DNA of 7,682 bases from contig DNCV01000083.1 in NCBI GenBank assembly GCA_003484395.1, forward strand, positions 1 to 7,682. The letters run 5' to 3'. Both the position numbers and the translations under genes were made by a program. The stretch comes from Dehalococcoidia bacterium (lineage in GTDB: Bacteria; Chloroflexota; Dehalococcoidia; GIF9; UBA5629). The notes under the pieces were generated by a model. That model was not told the DNA's origin. It searched no databases and saw only the letters and a program-made list of their open reading frames with translations. Below are positions 1 to 5,190 of the stretch, piece by piece; position 1 is the stretch's first letter, and each line of letters begins with the position of its first letter.

Positions 1-8
1 TCGGATAT

Positions 9-50
9 TTACGGAGAATTAAGCGTATTCTTGACAAATACTCGTGACAT
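9..50 (-). CDS. Possible 13-codon leader peptide or truncated gene start
   Basis: An ATG at 50-48 sits 6 nt downstream of a perfect AGGAGG (62-57) and behind a good promoter (104-76), all on the minus strand. The frame reads MSRVFVKNTLNSP and then stops with TAA at 11-9. The expression signals are far better than such a short frame would have by chance. It may be a leader peptide, or the start of a gene broken by a nonsense or frameshift change. What lies left of the window decides this. No family is recognisable from 13 residues. Confidence 0.3.
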   Translation of the reverse strand: MSRVFVKNTLNSP

Positions 51-52
51 TC

Positions 53-100
53 AATTCCTCCTAAACATTGGTATAATTATACCAAAGTTTAGGAGGAATT
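53..100. repeat. 48-bp near-perfect palindrome
   Basis: Two 14-nt arms, AATTCCTCCTAAAC (53-66) and GTTTAGGAGGAATT (87-100), are exact reverse complements. They flank a perfect inner palindrome GGTATAATTATACC (70-83). Over the whole 48 bp only one pair fails to match (A67 with A86). The centre contains TATAAT on both strands and each arm carries an AGGAGG Shine-Dalgarno core, so promoter and ribosome-site elements are mirrored. It could be an operator overlapping a promoter, the relic of an inverted duplication, or a small palindromic mobile element. It does not look like a terminator: there is no loop and no T-run. Confidence 0.85.
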
Positions 101-104
101 TCAA
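76..104 (-). promoter_or_regulatory. Sigma-70-type promoter reading leftward
   Basis: On the minus strand, TTGAAA (104-99) lies 17 bp ahead of TATAAT (81-76), matching the consensus at 11 of 12 positions with ideal spacing. Transcription would begin near position 69, leaving a short leader before AGGAGG (62-57) and ATG (50). The -10 box lies inside the palindrome, so a dimeric regulator bound there would block it. The mirrored plus-strand TATAAT (72-77) lacks a credible -35 (ATTCAA at 49-54). Confidence 0.6.
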
Positions 105-162
105 GTGCCACCTTGATCATTTTAGATTCGTTTTCAACGTCTATAACGGATTCTTGTTATAA

Positions 163-264
163 ATTTACGGGAAGGCAGGATTAAGAAAGAAAATAGAAGT
201 CGATCCGAAAAAGCCTGAACTGGTGCTGACGGTACATGGCTACGGTTATAGATTTGCCGGTTAA
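163..264 (+). pseudogene. C-terminal remnant of an OmpR/PhoB-family response regulator
   Basis: From 181 the plus strand encodes LRKKIEVDPKKPELVLTVHG, then YGYRFAG, then TAA at 262-264. This is the end of the winged-helix DNA-binding domain of OmpR/PhoB-type regulators: the recognition helix ends in LRKKI, and the wing ends in the conserved T-V-x-G-x-GYRF. The frame is open only back to a stop at 160-162, the six residues before it (IYGKAG) do not match the family, and no receiver domain or start exists upstream. It is therefore a fragment on the strand opposite to the real genes, probably left after a rearrangement. No kinase gene follows it. Confidence 0.8.
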
Positions 265-569
265 TTGACAATGAATCTCGTTATTTTACTGTGAACTGCT
301 AACAATAAAATGCCACAGAAATAATTGTACTAGAAAAAATAATTTATCAGGACTGGAATTATGGGGAGCAGTATAGTTTAGTGTAATAGAGTAAAAAACA
401 TGTAAATAGTGCATAAATAATCAGTAAAGATTGGTAAAGAATTGGTAAAAAGGGCATGGCATTTACCGCTTTGGGGAAAAGAGGCAGTATGGTTTATGAT
501 AAATGGGTTTCGATTATTTGATGAATGGCTCAGGACGGACTATATCTCGTTGAGACGCGCGTCAAACTG
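265..569. other. Intergenic stretch without a recognisable gene
   Basis: About 305 bp between the response-regulator remnant and the stop codon of the coiled-coil/thioredoxin membrane protein. It is AT-rich and full of stops in most frames. The only structure I see is a set of short direct repeats (424-451), a 6-bp inverted repeat GGTAAA/TTTACC (445-450 and 462-467, approximate) and a perfect 10-bp palindrome GACGCGCGTC (553-562). No rho-independent terminator is visible after the leftward gene ending at 570. Confidence 0.5.
424..451 (+). repeat. Three short direct repeats spaced by 10-11 bp
   Basis: GTAAAGA (424-430), GTAAAGA (434-440) and GTAAAAA (445-451) lie one helical turn apart. The last two are part of the longer match ATTGGTAAA(G/A)A. 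Direct repeats at 10-11 bp are typical of binding sites for OmpR/PhoB-family regulators, and a fragment of such a regulator lies about 160 bp upstream. No promoter or intact target gene is placed to use them, so the role is uncertain; AT-rich chance repetition is possible. Confidence 0.4.
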
Positions 570-2411
570 TTATTTGGGCACATTCTCTGTGTGGTAAAAT
601 AATGAGTTCAACGTTTGAATTACATCATCTTCGTTAGCAAGACGCCCCTCATTGATATGTCTGATGACGCCATCACTGTCAATGAAGACGAAGTATGGAG
701 TGAAAGGCACCCGATATGCCTCGACTACTTTTTCATCGGGATCCATGAGAATCGGGAACGTCAGTTGATGGACATTGGCAAACATTTGCAAATTAGCGAT
801 GTGCGTTTCTTTGGTGATGGCAAAAAGCTGCAGGCCTTTCGGCTGCCATTCATTATATATCTTTCGTATCAGCGGCATTTCAGTGACGCATGATCTGCAT
901 TCGGTATTGAAGAACTGAAGGATGACGATCTTGCCTTTAAGTGCGCTTAATTGTACTGTTTTGCCGTCGATACCGAGCAGGGAGAAGTCAGGCGCTTTTT
1001 TCCCGATTTCAGCGCCGGTGGTATAAATGGATTTAGTGGTAACAGCAGGCAAATCTGTCTTTGCTTCGTTCCCCTGAACATCTTTCGATTTCACGCGCAC
1101 ATGATAGAGCGTCTCCGATTTTAATCCGCTGACAGTGATGCTGTGCGATGTTGTGAGCATGGTATCAATGGTTGTCGTTTGGCCGTAGGCGGATGTCTCC
1201 CCGTACTCCACTTGTCCGGTGGCAGCTTCATCGGTCGACCAGGTGACGGTAATGCTGTTTGCCGCTACCTGGGAAGCTTTCGCCTCCTGGATAACGGGGG
1301 GTGTGGTATCTCGGAGCGTTCGAAAAGAGTATCCTTCCGTTGAATATTCTTTTCCTGTGGTATCTTTAACCGTTATTTTTACGGTGTAAACCGTTCCCGC
1401 GGCCAGGCTGCCGAAAGCAATCATATGGTTTGTCGTCACCGCCGTTTCGTTAAGCAGTCTCATTTGCTTGCCGTCGGTTATCGTCACGCTGCCGCTGCCT
1501 GTCATGTTGCTTGTCCATGTGACGATAGCGTTTGTTTGCGTTAATGATGATACATTGACATTCGATATCACAGAACTCTTTTTCACGGTGTCGCTGCCGC
1601 CAACTGCCTTAAAGGCAGTTTCAATGTCTCCTTTCCCTGCAAGGGATCCGAATCGCACATGGGAAATTATCCCCGCTTCGTTGATAAAAAACGTTTTTGT
1701 GATGTTATTCACCCCGTAGAGCCTGGTTATGTCTCTCCTGGGGTCGGGCAATACAGGCAGCGTAATACTCTGGTTTTTGATGCAATCGCCTGTGATCGCA
1801 GCATCCGCTCCTCCGTTGACGATAATGACCGCGGTCTTATCGGAAGATACCGTACCTGTGGTCTCTTTGAGGATGGATGCCTCCTCTTTGCAGCTCTCCT
1901 GCTTGTCCCAGAATGTCAGCACGACCTGTTTCCCTTTGAAATCGTTCAATGAAGCAGTTGTAGTCTCGTTTCGGAAGCTGAAACCGGGGGCGCGCATGCC
2001 GATATCGAAACCGGTGGCTAAACTGTCGATCAATGCGACTATGCCCCAGCCGGCAAACCCGATCACTGCTATCGCCGCTGTAATGATGAGATACCGTTTA
2101 TTGAAACTATGCATAGTCTTACCCTTTTGTATTGGTTCCGTTTTCCGCTTTGTCACTGAGCCTTTATCTTGAGAAACATCTTCGCTTTTTTTCAGCCCTG
2201 CTGCGGCCTTCTTTCTTAATCCGGCCAACTTATTTTCGGTTGTCTTTTTCTTTTTTAAGAATAGCTCACTGGTGAGCTTGCCGGCATCGAATTTGTTCCG
2301 TAGCTCTAAGAGCTGTTTTTCCAGTGCAGCGATCTGTTGCTGGTGGTCACTGAGTTCAAATTTTTTGCCGTTGTTTGCTGATTGTTTGGGAGGCCTATTA
2401 CTAGTATCCAT
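570..2411 (-). CDS. Membrane-anchored protein: coiled coil, degenerate redoxin, two FN3 domains, TlpA-like thioredoxin
   Basis: A 613-aa single-pass membrane protein of unnamed family. Residues about 20-75 are a charged coiled coil; a Lys/Arg-rich stretch (86-106) precedes the membrane helix at about 107-128, which by the positive-inside rule puts the N-terminus in the cytoplasm. Outside follow a redoxin-like domain (about 137-270), two FN3 domains (about 279-366 and 370-459) and a TlpA/ResA-like thioredoxin domain (about 468-605). The last keeps CRSC (505-508) and the cis-Pro loop (T571-P572), so it can be a thiol-disulfide oxidoreductase. The first redoxin has QESC (171-174) where CxxC is expected and Thr238 at the cis-Pro position, so it is probably not a normal oxidoreductase; Cys174 and Cys210 might pair instead. 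The ATG at 2411 is the only usual start in frame (a stop lies four codons upstream) and has no clear Shine-Dalgarno. It begins 66 bp after the upstream membrane-protein gene ends, probably in one operon. Domain calls are firm; function is inferred. Confidence 0.88.
   Translation of the reverse strand: MDTSNRPPKQSANNGKKFELSDHQQQIAALEKQLLELRNKFDAGKLTSELFLKKKKTTENKLAGLRKKAAAGLKKSEDVSQDKGSVTKRKTEPIQKGKTMHSFNKRYLIITAAIAVIGFAGWGIVALIDSLATGFDIGMRAPGFSFRNETTTASLNDFKGKQVVLTFWDKQESCKEEASILKETTGTVSSDKTAVIIVNGGADAAITGDCIKNQSITLPVLPDPRRDITRLYGVNNITKTFFINEAGIISHVRFGSLAGKGDIETAFKAVGGSDTVKKSSVISNVNVSSLTQTNAIVTWTSNMTGSGSVTITDGKQMRLLNETAVTTNHMIAFGSLAAGTVYTVKITVKDTTGKEYSTEGYSFRTLRDTTPPVIQEAKASQVAANSITVTWSTDEAATGQVEYGETSAYGQTTTIDTMLTTSHSITVSGLKSETLYHVRVKSKDVQGNEAKTDLPAVTTKSIYTTGAEIGKKAPDFSLLGIDGKTVQLSALKGKIVILQFFNTECRSCVTEMPLIRKIYNEWQPKGLQLFAITKETHIANLQMFANVHQLTFPILMDPDEKVVEAYRVPFTPYFVFIDSDGVIRHINEGRLANEDDVIQTLNSLFYHTENVPK
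1201..1260. repeat. FN3-module DNA repeat, copy A (match at 3088-3147)
   Basis: This 60-bp stretch encodes, on the minus strand, the middle of the second FN3 domain of the 613-aa protein (WSTDEAATGQVEYG). It aligns without gaps to 3088-3147, which encodes WNTDERTTGKVEYG in the third FN3 domain of the neighbouring gene. I count 43 of 60 identical bases. Similarity at DNA level suggests that the FN3 modules spread between the two genes by duplication. Confidence 0.6.
2114..2128 (-). promoter_or_regulatory. Possible internal translation start (ribosome site plus ATG)
   Basis: Inside the 613-aa gene, codon 100 is an ATG (2114-2112) preceded by AAAAGGG and a 7-nt spacer on the minus strand. It lies seven codons before the membrane helix. 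The annotated start at 2411 has no comparable ribosome site. A second, shorter product lacking the coiled coil is possible, but chance is not excluded. Confidence 0.25.
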
Positions 2412-2477
2412 GATTGTAAATTATCTGTGATTACTATTAAAAATTCGTGAAGAAATCATGAAGAAGAATAGCGTATC

Positions 2478-4715
2478 CTACGGTGTGTTCAAGAAGGTTT
2501 CAATTTCTGTAGTACTGTTGAAAGCTCCGACCTGTATTGCCTTGATGATTCCATTGGCATCTATGTAGAGAGATTTTGGTATATTGGTTGCGGAGTATTT
2601 GGCACAAACAGATGCCTGTGGATCAAGCAGAACATGGCTGAATGTGAGATTATATTCATTCATCTTTGATTGTATAGTCGCTTTCGCTTCCTCATCGTTC
2701 ACTGCCAGAATGACGAGATCGTTTGCGCTCTGGTGTGCCTGCCAGAGGGATTGTATATGTGGCATTTCCCCCATGCAGGGACCGCACCATGTTGCCCAAA
2801 AGTTTAGAAAGACCTTCTTGCCGCGGAAGCTGCTGAGGGTAATGCTCCGGAGATCCATATCGGTCAAAGTGAAATCGGGAGCCGGGCTGCCCACTGCTAC
2901 AGTTGCAGGCGTGCTGGCGGTTGTCTTTGGCCCCTCTTCTTTCTCGGTCACATGCCCGCTTGTATCCGTGGCGATGATTCTGAAGGAATATGTGGTGCCT
3001 GCCTGGACGTTGCTGATGGTAATTGAATGGGTTTTCGATGGAGTCGTCGTCGGGTCATAAGCGGACAACGAGTATGAGACGCCTGTTCCGTATTCCACCT
3101 TGCCGGTGGTTCGTTCATCGGTATTCCAGCTCACGACGAAGCTGTTTGACGATGGGGATGTGATGCTGACGTTTGAGATCACCGGTGGAGTGTTATCCAT
3201 CGTCGTCAATTCTTTATCCTGGTAAGTGGTCTCTCCTCCGTTTGCATCCTTCGATTTAATCTGGAAATGGTAAGTTATGCCTGGCTCAAGATTGCTCAGC
3301 GTGACCTGATGATCGGTGGACAGGGCAGAGACGAGCGGCGTTGTTAATCCATAGGATGTTGTCTCTCCATACGCCACCTGCGTTGTCGCCGGTTTATCGG
3401 TAGTCCAGCGTATGGTTCCCTCTTTTTCAGTGATGCCGAATGTGCTGACATCCGAGATAACGAGTGTGCCGCCAGCGGCACTGCTTTGCGTCAGCGTTGT
3501 TGCCTCCTTGGGCTCTGTAGAGATAACCTCGTTTCCCGCCTTGTCCTTTGAATTCACAGTGATTTTATATTTCGTTCCCGGTTTCAGGGCTCTGACGGTA
3601 ACGGTATGGTTTTTGACCAGGCTTTTATTTGCGAGAGTCGATGTGCATGTTCCGGCAGGATCACATATCATGACCTGGCTTGTTGACGCTTCATCGGTGT
3701 CCCAGGTAACGATCATACTGTTGCTGCTGATCCCTTGAATCGTTATATTGGATATCGCCGGCGGCGTTGTATCAATGCTCGATGTTGTTGTCTTGCCGTT
3801 GCCTCCGCCGGTTAAAGTGGAGACTGCGACGATTGCCAGGGCGACCAGCCCGGTGGCGACAAGCATGAGCGCAATGCCCAATCCAACGGGGAATCTCTTT
3901 GGACCTTCGCTGTAGGGGCGCTCCTTGATAGAGCGTTCCTTTTTTTCTGATTTGCTTCTGCCCTTGCCCATCTTTCTCAGATCGGCAAGCATCGGGCTTG
4001 GTTCGAGTGATGGGTCCACCGGCGGACCCATCATATTCTGCATTGGCTGGCCGTACTGGTTGTAGCCCATCTGTTGCGGCATTTGCATTGGCATACCCTG
4101 CGGTGGCATATCCTGCCTGCGCACAAATGATTCGGCTGTCATGTGTATAGCTTCTTGCGGACGTCTTCCGAACCCGGCATTTGCCCCGCAAAATGGGCAG
4201 ATGCTGGAATCGGTTGAGATATTTTTCCCGCAACGCGGACATCTTTTGTATTGCTGTTCATCACGTGTCGGTTGCTGCGGCTGATAGCCGGTTCCCCCAC
4301 CACGAGTACCGGCTGAAGGCGCTGGTGTTGATTGTTTGTAAGGATCAAAAAAATCCCTTGGTTGAAAGCGGCCGGTATAGCCGCAGTTGGCGCACTGTGC
4401 CGACCCCTGGTCGACGACGAAATGGCATTGCGGACATTCGTATGTTATACGAGGCGCATGCTCATCTTCTTGACCACGCGCTTCGGCGACAAGAGGGATT
4501 GTAGACCTTTTGAAATGATAGTCTTCCCATCCACAGATATTGCAAATGCGTGCGCGCGCGTCAAGGAATGAATTACACTGCGGGCATATTCGCGCATTGC
4601 AGTGTACACACCGCGTCGATTTGGGCGGCAACTGTCTGTGGCATTTAGGGCAGAGGACGAATTTAGCGCCGCTGCCGCCGAGTCCATAGGTTTCGTTATA
4701 TTTTCCTACCGGAAT
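2478..4715 (-). CDS. Membrane protein: four zinc ribbons, TM helix, three FN3 domains, TlpA-type thioredoxin (WCGPC)
   Basis: From the proposed ATT start this is 745 aa; from the first usual start (TTG at 4631) it is 717 aa. Numbering is from ATT. Cysteine knuckles form four zinc ribbons: C22/25-C36/39, C44/47-C58/61, C94/97-C108/111 and C159/162-C173/176. A Met/Pro/Gln-rich linker (about 200-233) and a Lys/Arg-rich stretch lead to a membrane helix (about 276-299), which places the ribbons in the cytoplasm. Outside lie three FN3 domains (about 316-408, 416-505, 508-600) and a TlpA/ResA-like domain (608-745) with WCGPC (C644, C647) and cis-Pro713, the full active site of a thiol-disulfide oxidoreductase. 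The first FN3 also has C351 and C357. TlpA-family proteins usually reduce disulfides, for instance in cytochrome maturation, but no such genes are here, so the substrate is unknown. The gene follows the 122-aa zinc-ribbon gene almost without a gap, which suggests translational coupling. Domain calls are secure; the exact start is not. Confidence 0.88.
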   Translation of the reverse strand: MPVGKYNETYGLGGSGAKFVLCPKCHRQLPPKSTRCVHCNARICPQCNSFLDARARICNICGWEDYHFKRSTIPLVAEARGQEDEHAPRITYECPQCHFVVDQGSAQCANCGYTGRFQPRDFFDPYKQSTPAPSAGTRGGGTGYQPQQPTRDEQQYKRCPRCGKNISTDSSICPFCGANAGFGRRPQEAIHMTAESFVRRQDMPPQGMPMQMPQQMGYNQYGQPMQNMMGPPVDPSLEPSPMLADLRKMGKGRSKSEKKERSIKERPYSEGPKRFPVGLGIALMLVATGLVALAIVAVSTLTGGGNGKTTTSSIDTTPPAISNITIQGISSNSMIVTWDTDEASTSQVMICDPAGTCTSTLANKSLVKNHTVTVRALKPGTKYKITVNSKDKAGNEVISTEPKEATTLTQSSAAGGTLVISDVSTFGITEKEGTIRWTTDKPATTQVAYGETTSYGLTTPLVSALSTDHQVTLSNLEPGITYHFQIKSKDANGGETTYQDKELTTMDNTPPVISNVSITSPSSNSFVVSWNTDERTTGKVEYGTGVSYSLSAYDPTTTPSKTHSITISNVQAGTTYSFRIIATDTSGHVTEKEEGPKTTASTPATVAVGSPAPDFTLTDMDLRSITLSSFRGKKVFLNFWATWCGPCMGEMPHIQSLWQAHQSANDLVILAVNDEEAKATIQSKMNEYNLTFSHVLLDPQASVCAKYSATNIPKSLYIDANGIIKAIQVGAFNSTTEIETFLNTP

Positions 4716-4727
4716 AGTTTCACCTCT
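4713..4727 (-). promoter_or_regulatory. Ribosome site and proposed ATT start codon of the large zinc-ribbon protein
   Basis: On the minus strand GAGGTG (4726-4721) is followed by 5 nt and ATT (4715-4713), in frame with the large gene. The Shine-Dalgarno overlaps the TGA stop (4722-4720) of the upstream gene, as in translationally coupled pairs. There is no ATG, GTG, TTG or CTG in this frame between an upstream TGA in the 4780s and the TTG at 4631, yet the 28 codons before that TTG clearly code for the first half of zinc ribbon 1. ATT starts are rare but known (infC). A sequence difference from ATG or another rare start cannot be excluded. Confidence 0.5.
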
Positions 4728-5088
4728 TGCCTCTGTGGCCGTTATTCGGTCTATGGGCGATCTGCGTATGGTCGCGAAGCTGTTTCAGCCCGATATGGCC
4801 GCATCTAGGGCATTTTATGTCTTCATCGGCAACATTTGAGCCGCACTGTGGGCATTTGAAGGTTAGCTTTTTTGTATACGCTACACCGGTGTTCCCTTTT
4901 GACGGAACTTGAATTTCTATTGATGACCAGGAGCTGTCCCTCCATCCGCATTCCGGACACACATTCAACCGGGGCGGAACAGCCTTGAAGCATTTTGGGC
5001 ATATCCTCGTGCCGCATCTCCTGCAGAGAGTGTCGCCAGGCGCATTCGGTGTTCGGCATTTTGGGCAGATCACCGCTCTTGGTTGCAT
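4720..5088 (-). CDS. Triple zinc-ribbon protein (122 aa)
   Basis: A small, probably cytoplasmic protein with no signal peptide or membrane helix. Twelve cysteines in six CxxC knuckles form three zinc ribbons: C8/11-C22/25, C30/33-C44/47 and C79/82-C93/96, followed by a basic tail ending HRGKR. The first two ribbons are a double-zinc-ribbon unit ending in CGWRD; a 30-residue hydrophilic linker precedes the third. The cysteine spacing is the same as in the N-terminus of the next gene's product, with a constant offset of 14 and, after a one-residue insertion, 15, so the two are paralogues. The ATG at 5088 follows AAGGAG (5098-5093) at short spacing. The TGA stop overlaps the ribosome site of the next gene. 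Zinc ribbons of this kind bind protein or nucleic acid; the partner is unknown. It could compete with, or bind to, the cytoplasmic head of the membrane protein, which is inference. Confidence 0.85.
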   Translation of the reverse strand: MQPRAVICPKCRTPNAPGDTLCRRCGTRICPKCFKAVPPRLNVCPECGWRDSSWSSIEIQVPSKGNTGVAYTKKLTFKCPQCGSNVADEDIKCPRCGHIGLKQLRDHTQIAHRPNNGHRGKR

Positions 5089-5102
5089 CCTACTCCTTTT
5101 CC

Positions 5103-5133
5103 AACTGTGATTGCATCAAAAGCCATCACAGTT
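5103..5133 (-). promoter_or_regulatory. Hairpin in the leader of the 122-aa zinc-ribbon gene
   Basis: AACTGTGAT (5103-5111) and ATCACAGTT (5125-5133) are exact inverted repeats of 9 bp. An inner GC/GC pair beyond one mismatch leaves a 7-nt loop. On the minus strand the hairpin ends 4-5 nt before the AAGGAG of the gene starting at 5088. With no T-run on either side it is not a rho-independent terminator. It may shape access to the ribosome site, protect the transcript after processing, or be a protein-binding site. Confidence 0.55.
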
Positions 5134-5190
5134 TCTGATAATGATAGAAGCAATATCCCAACTATTGGGGTTGAAGGAACGATTTGTTTG

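Noticed and set aside
265..270. TTGACA as a -35 box (also at 31-36)
   Set aside because: No TATAAT-like sequence lies 16-18 bp downstream of either; the TATAAT at 72-77 is 35 bp from the one at 31.
553..562. GACGCGCGTC as a terminator stem after the 613-aa gene
   Set aside because: A 10-bp palindrome without a loop and without a T-run cannot act as a rho-independent terminator.
496..597. Plus-strand 33-codon frame starting MINGFRLFDEWL, open back to 421
   Set aside because: It has no clear ribosome site, an odd Trp-rich composition and no family I recognise, and it overlaps the end of the well-supported minus-strand gene. Most likely chance.
3772..4242. 156-codon minus-strand frame within the large zinc-ribbon gene
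   Set aside because: It overlaps, in another frame, the Met/Pro/Gln-rich linker and zinc ribbon 4, which carry clear motifs. Its own product has none.
4631..4633. TTG as the true start of the large zinc-ribbon gene
   Set aside because: It has no ribosome site and would cut zinc ribbon 1 in half, while the 28 codons upstream match the paralogue's cysteine spacing.
4716..4730. Programmed frameshift at AGG-TGA fusing the 122-aa gene to the large gene
   Set aside because: There is no slippery sequence by eye, and each gene has its own ribosome site. Since the two ribbon sets are paralogues, separate genes are simpler.
5103..5133. CRP-type site (TGTGA...TCACA) in the leader hairpin
   Set aside because: The half sites are 15 bp apart instead of the 6 bp needed for CRP/FNR dimers.
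5157..5169. CCCAA-CTA-TTGGG as a terminator after the 123-aa zinc-ribbon gene
   Set aside because: The stem is only 5 bp and no T-run follows on the minus strand.
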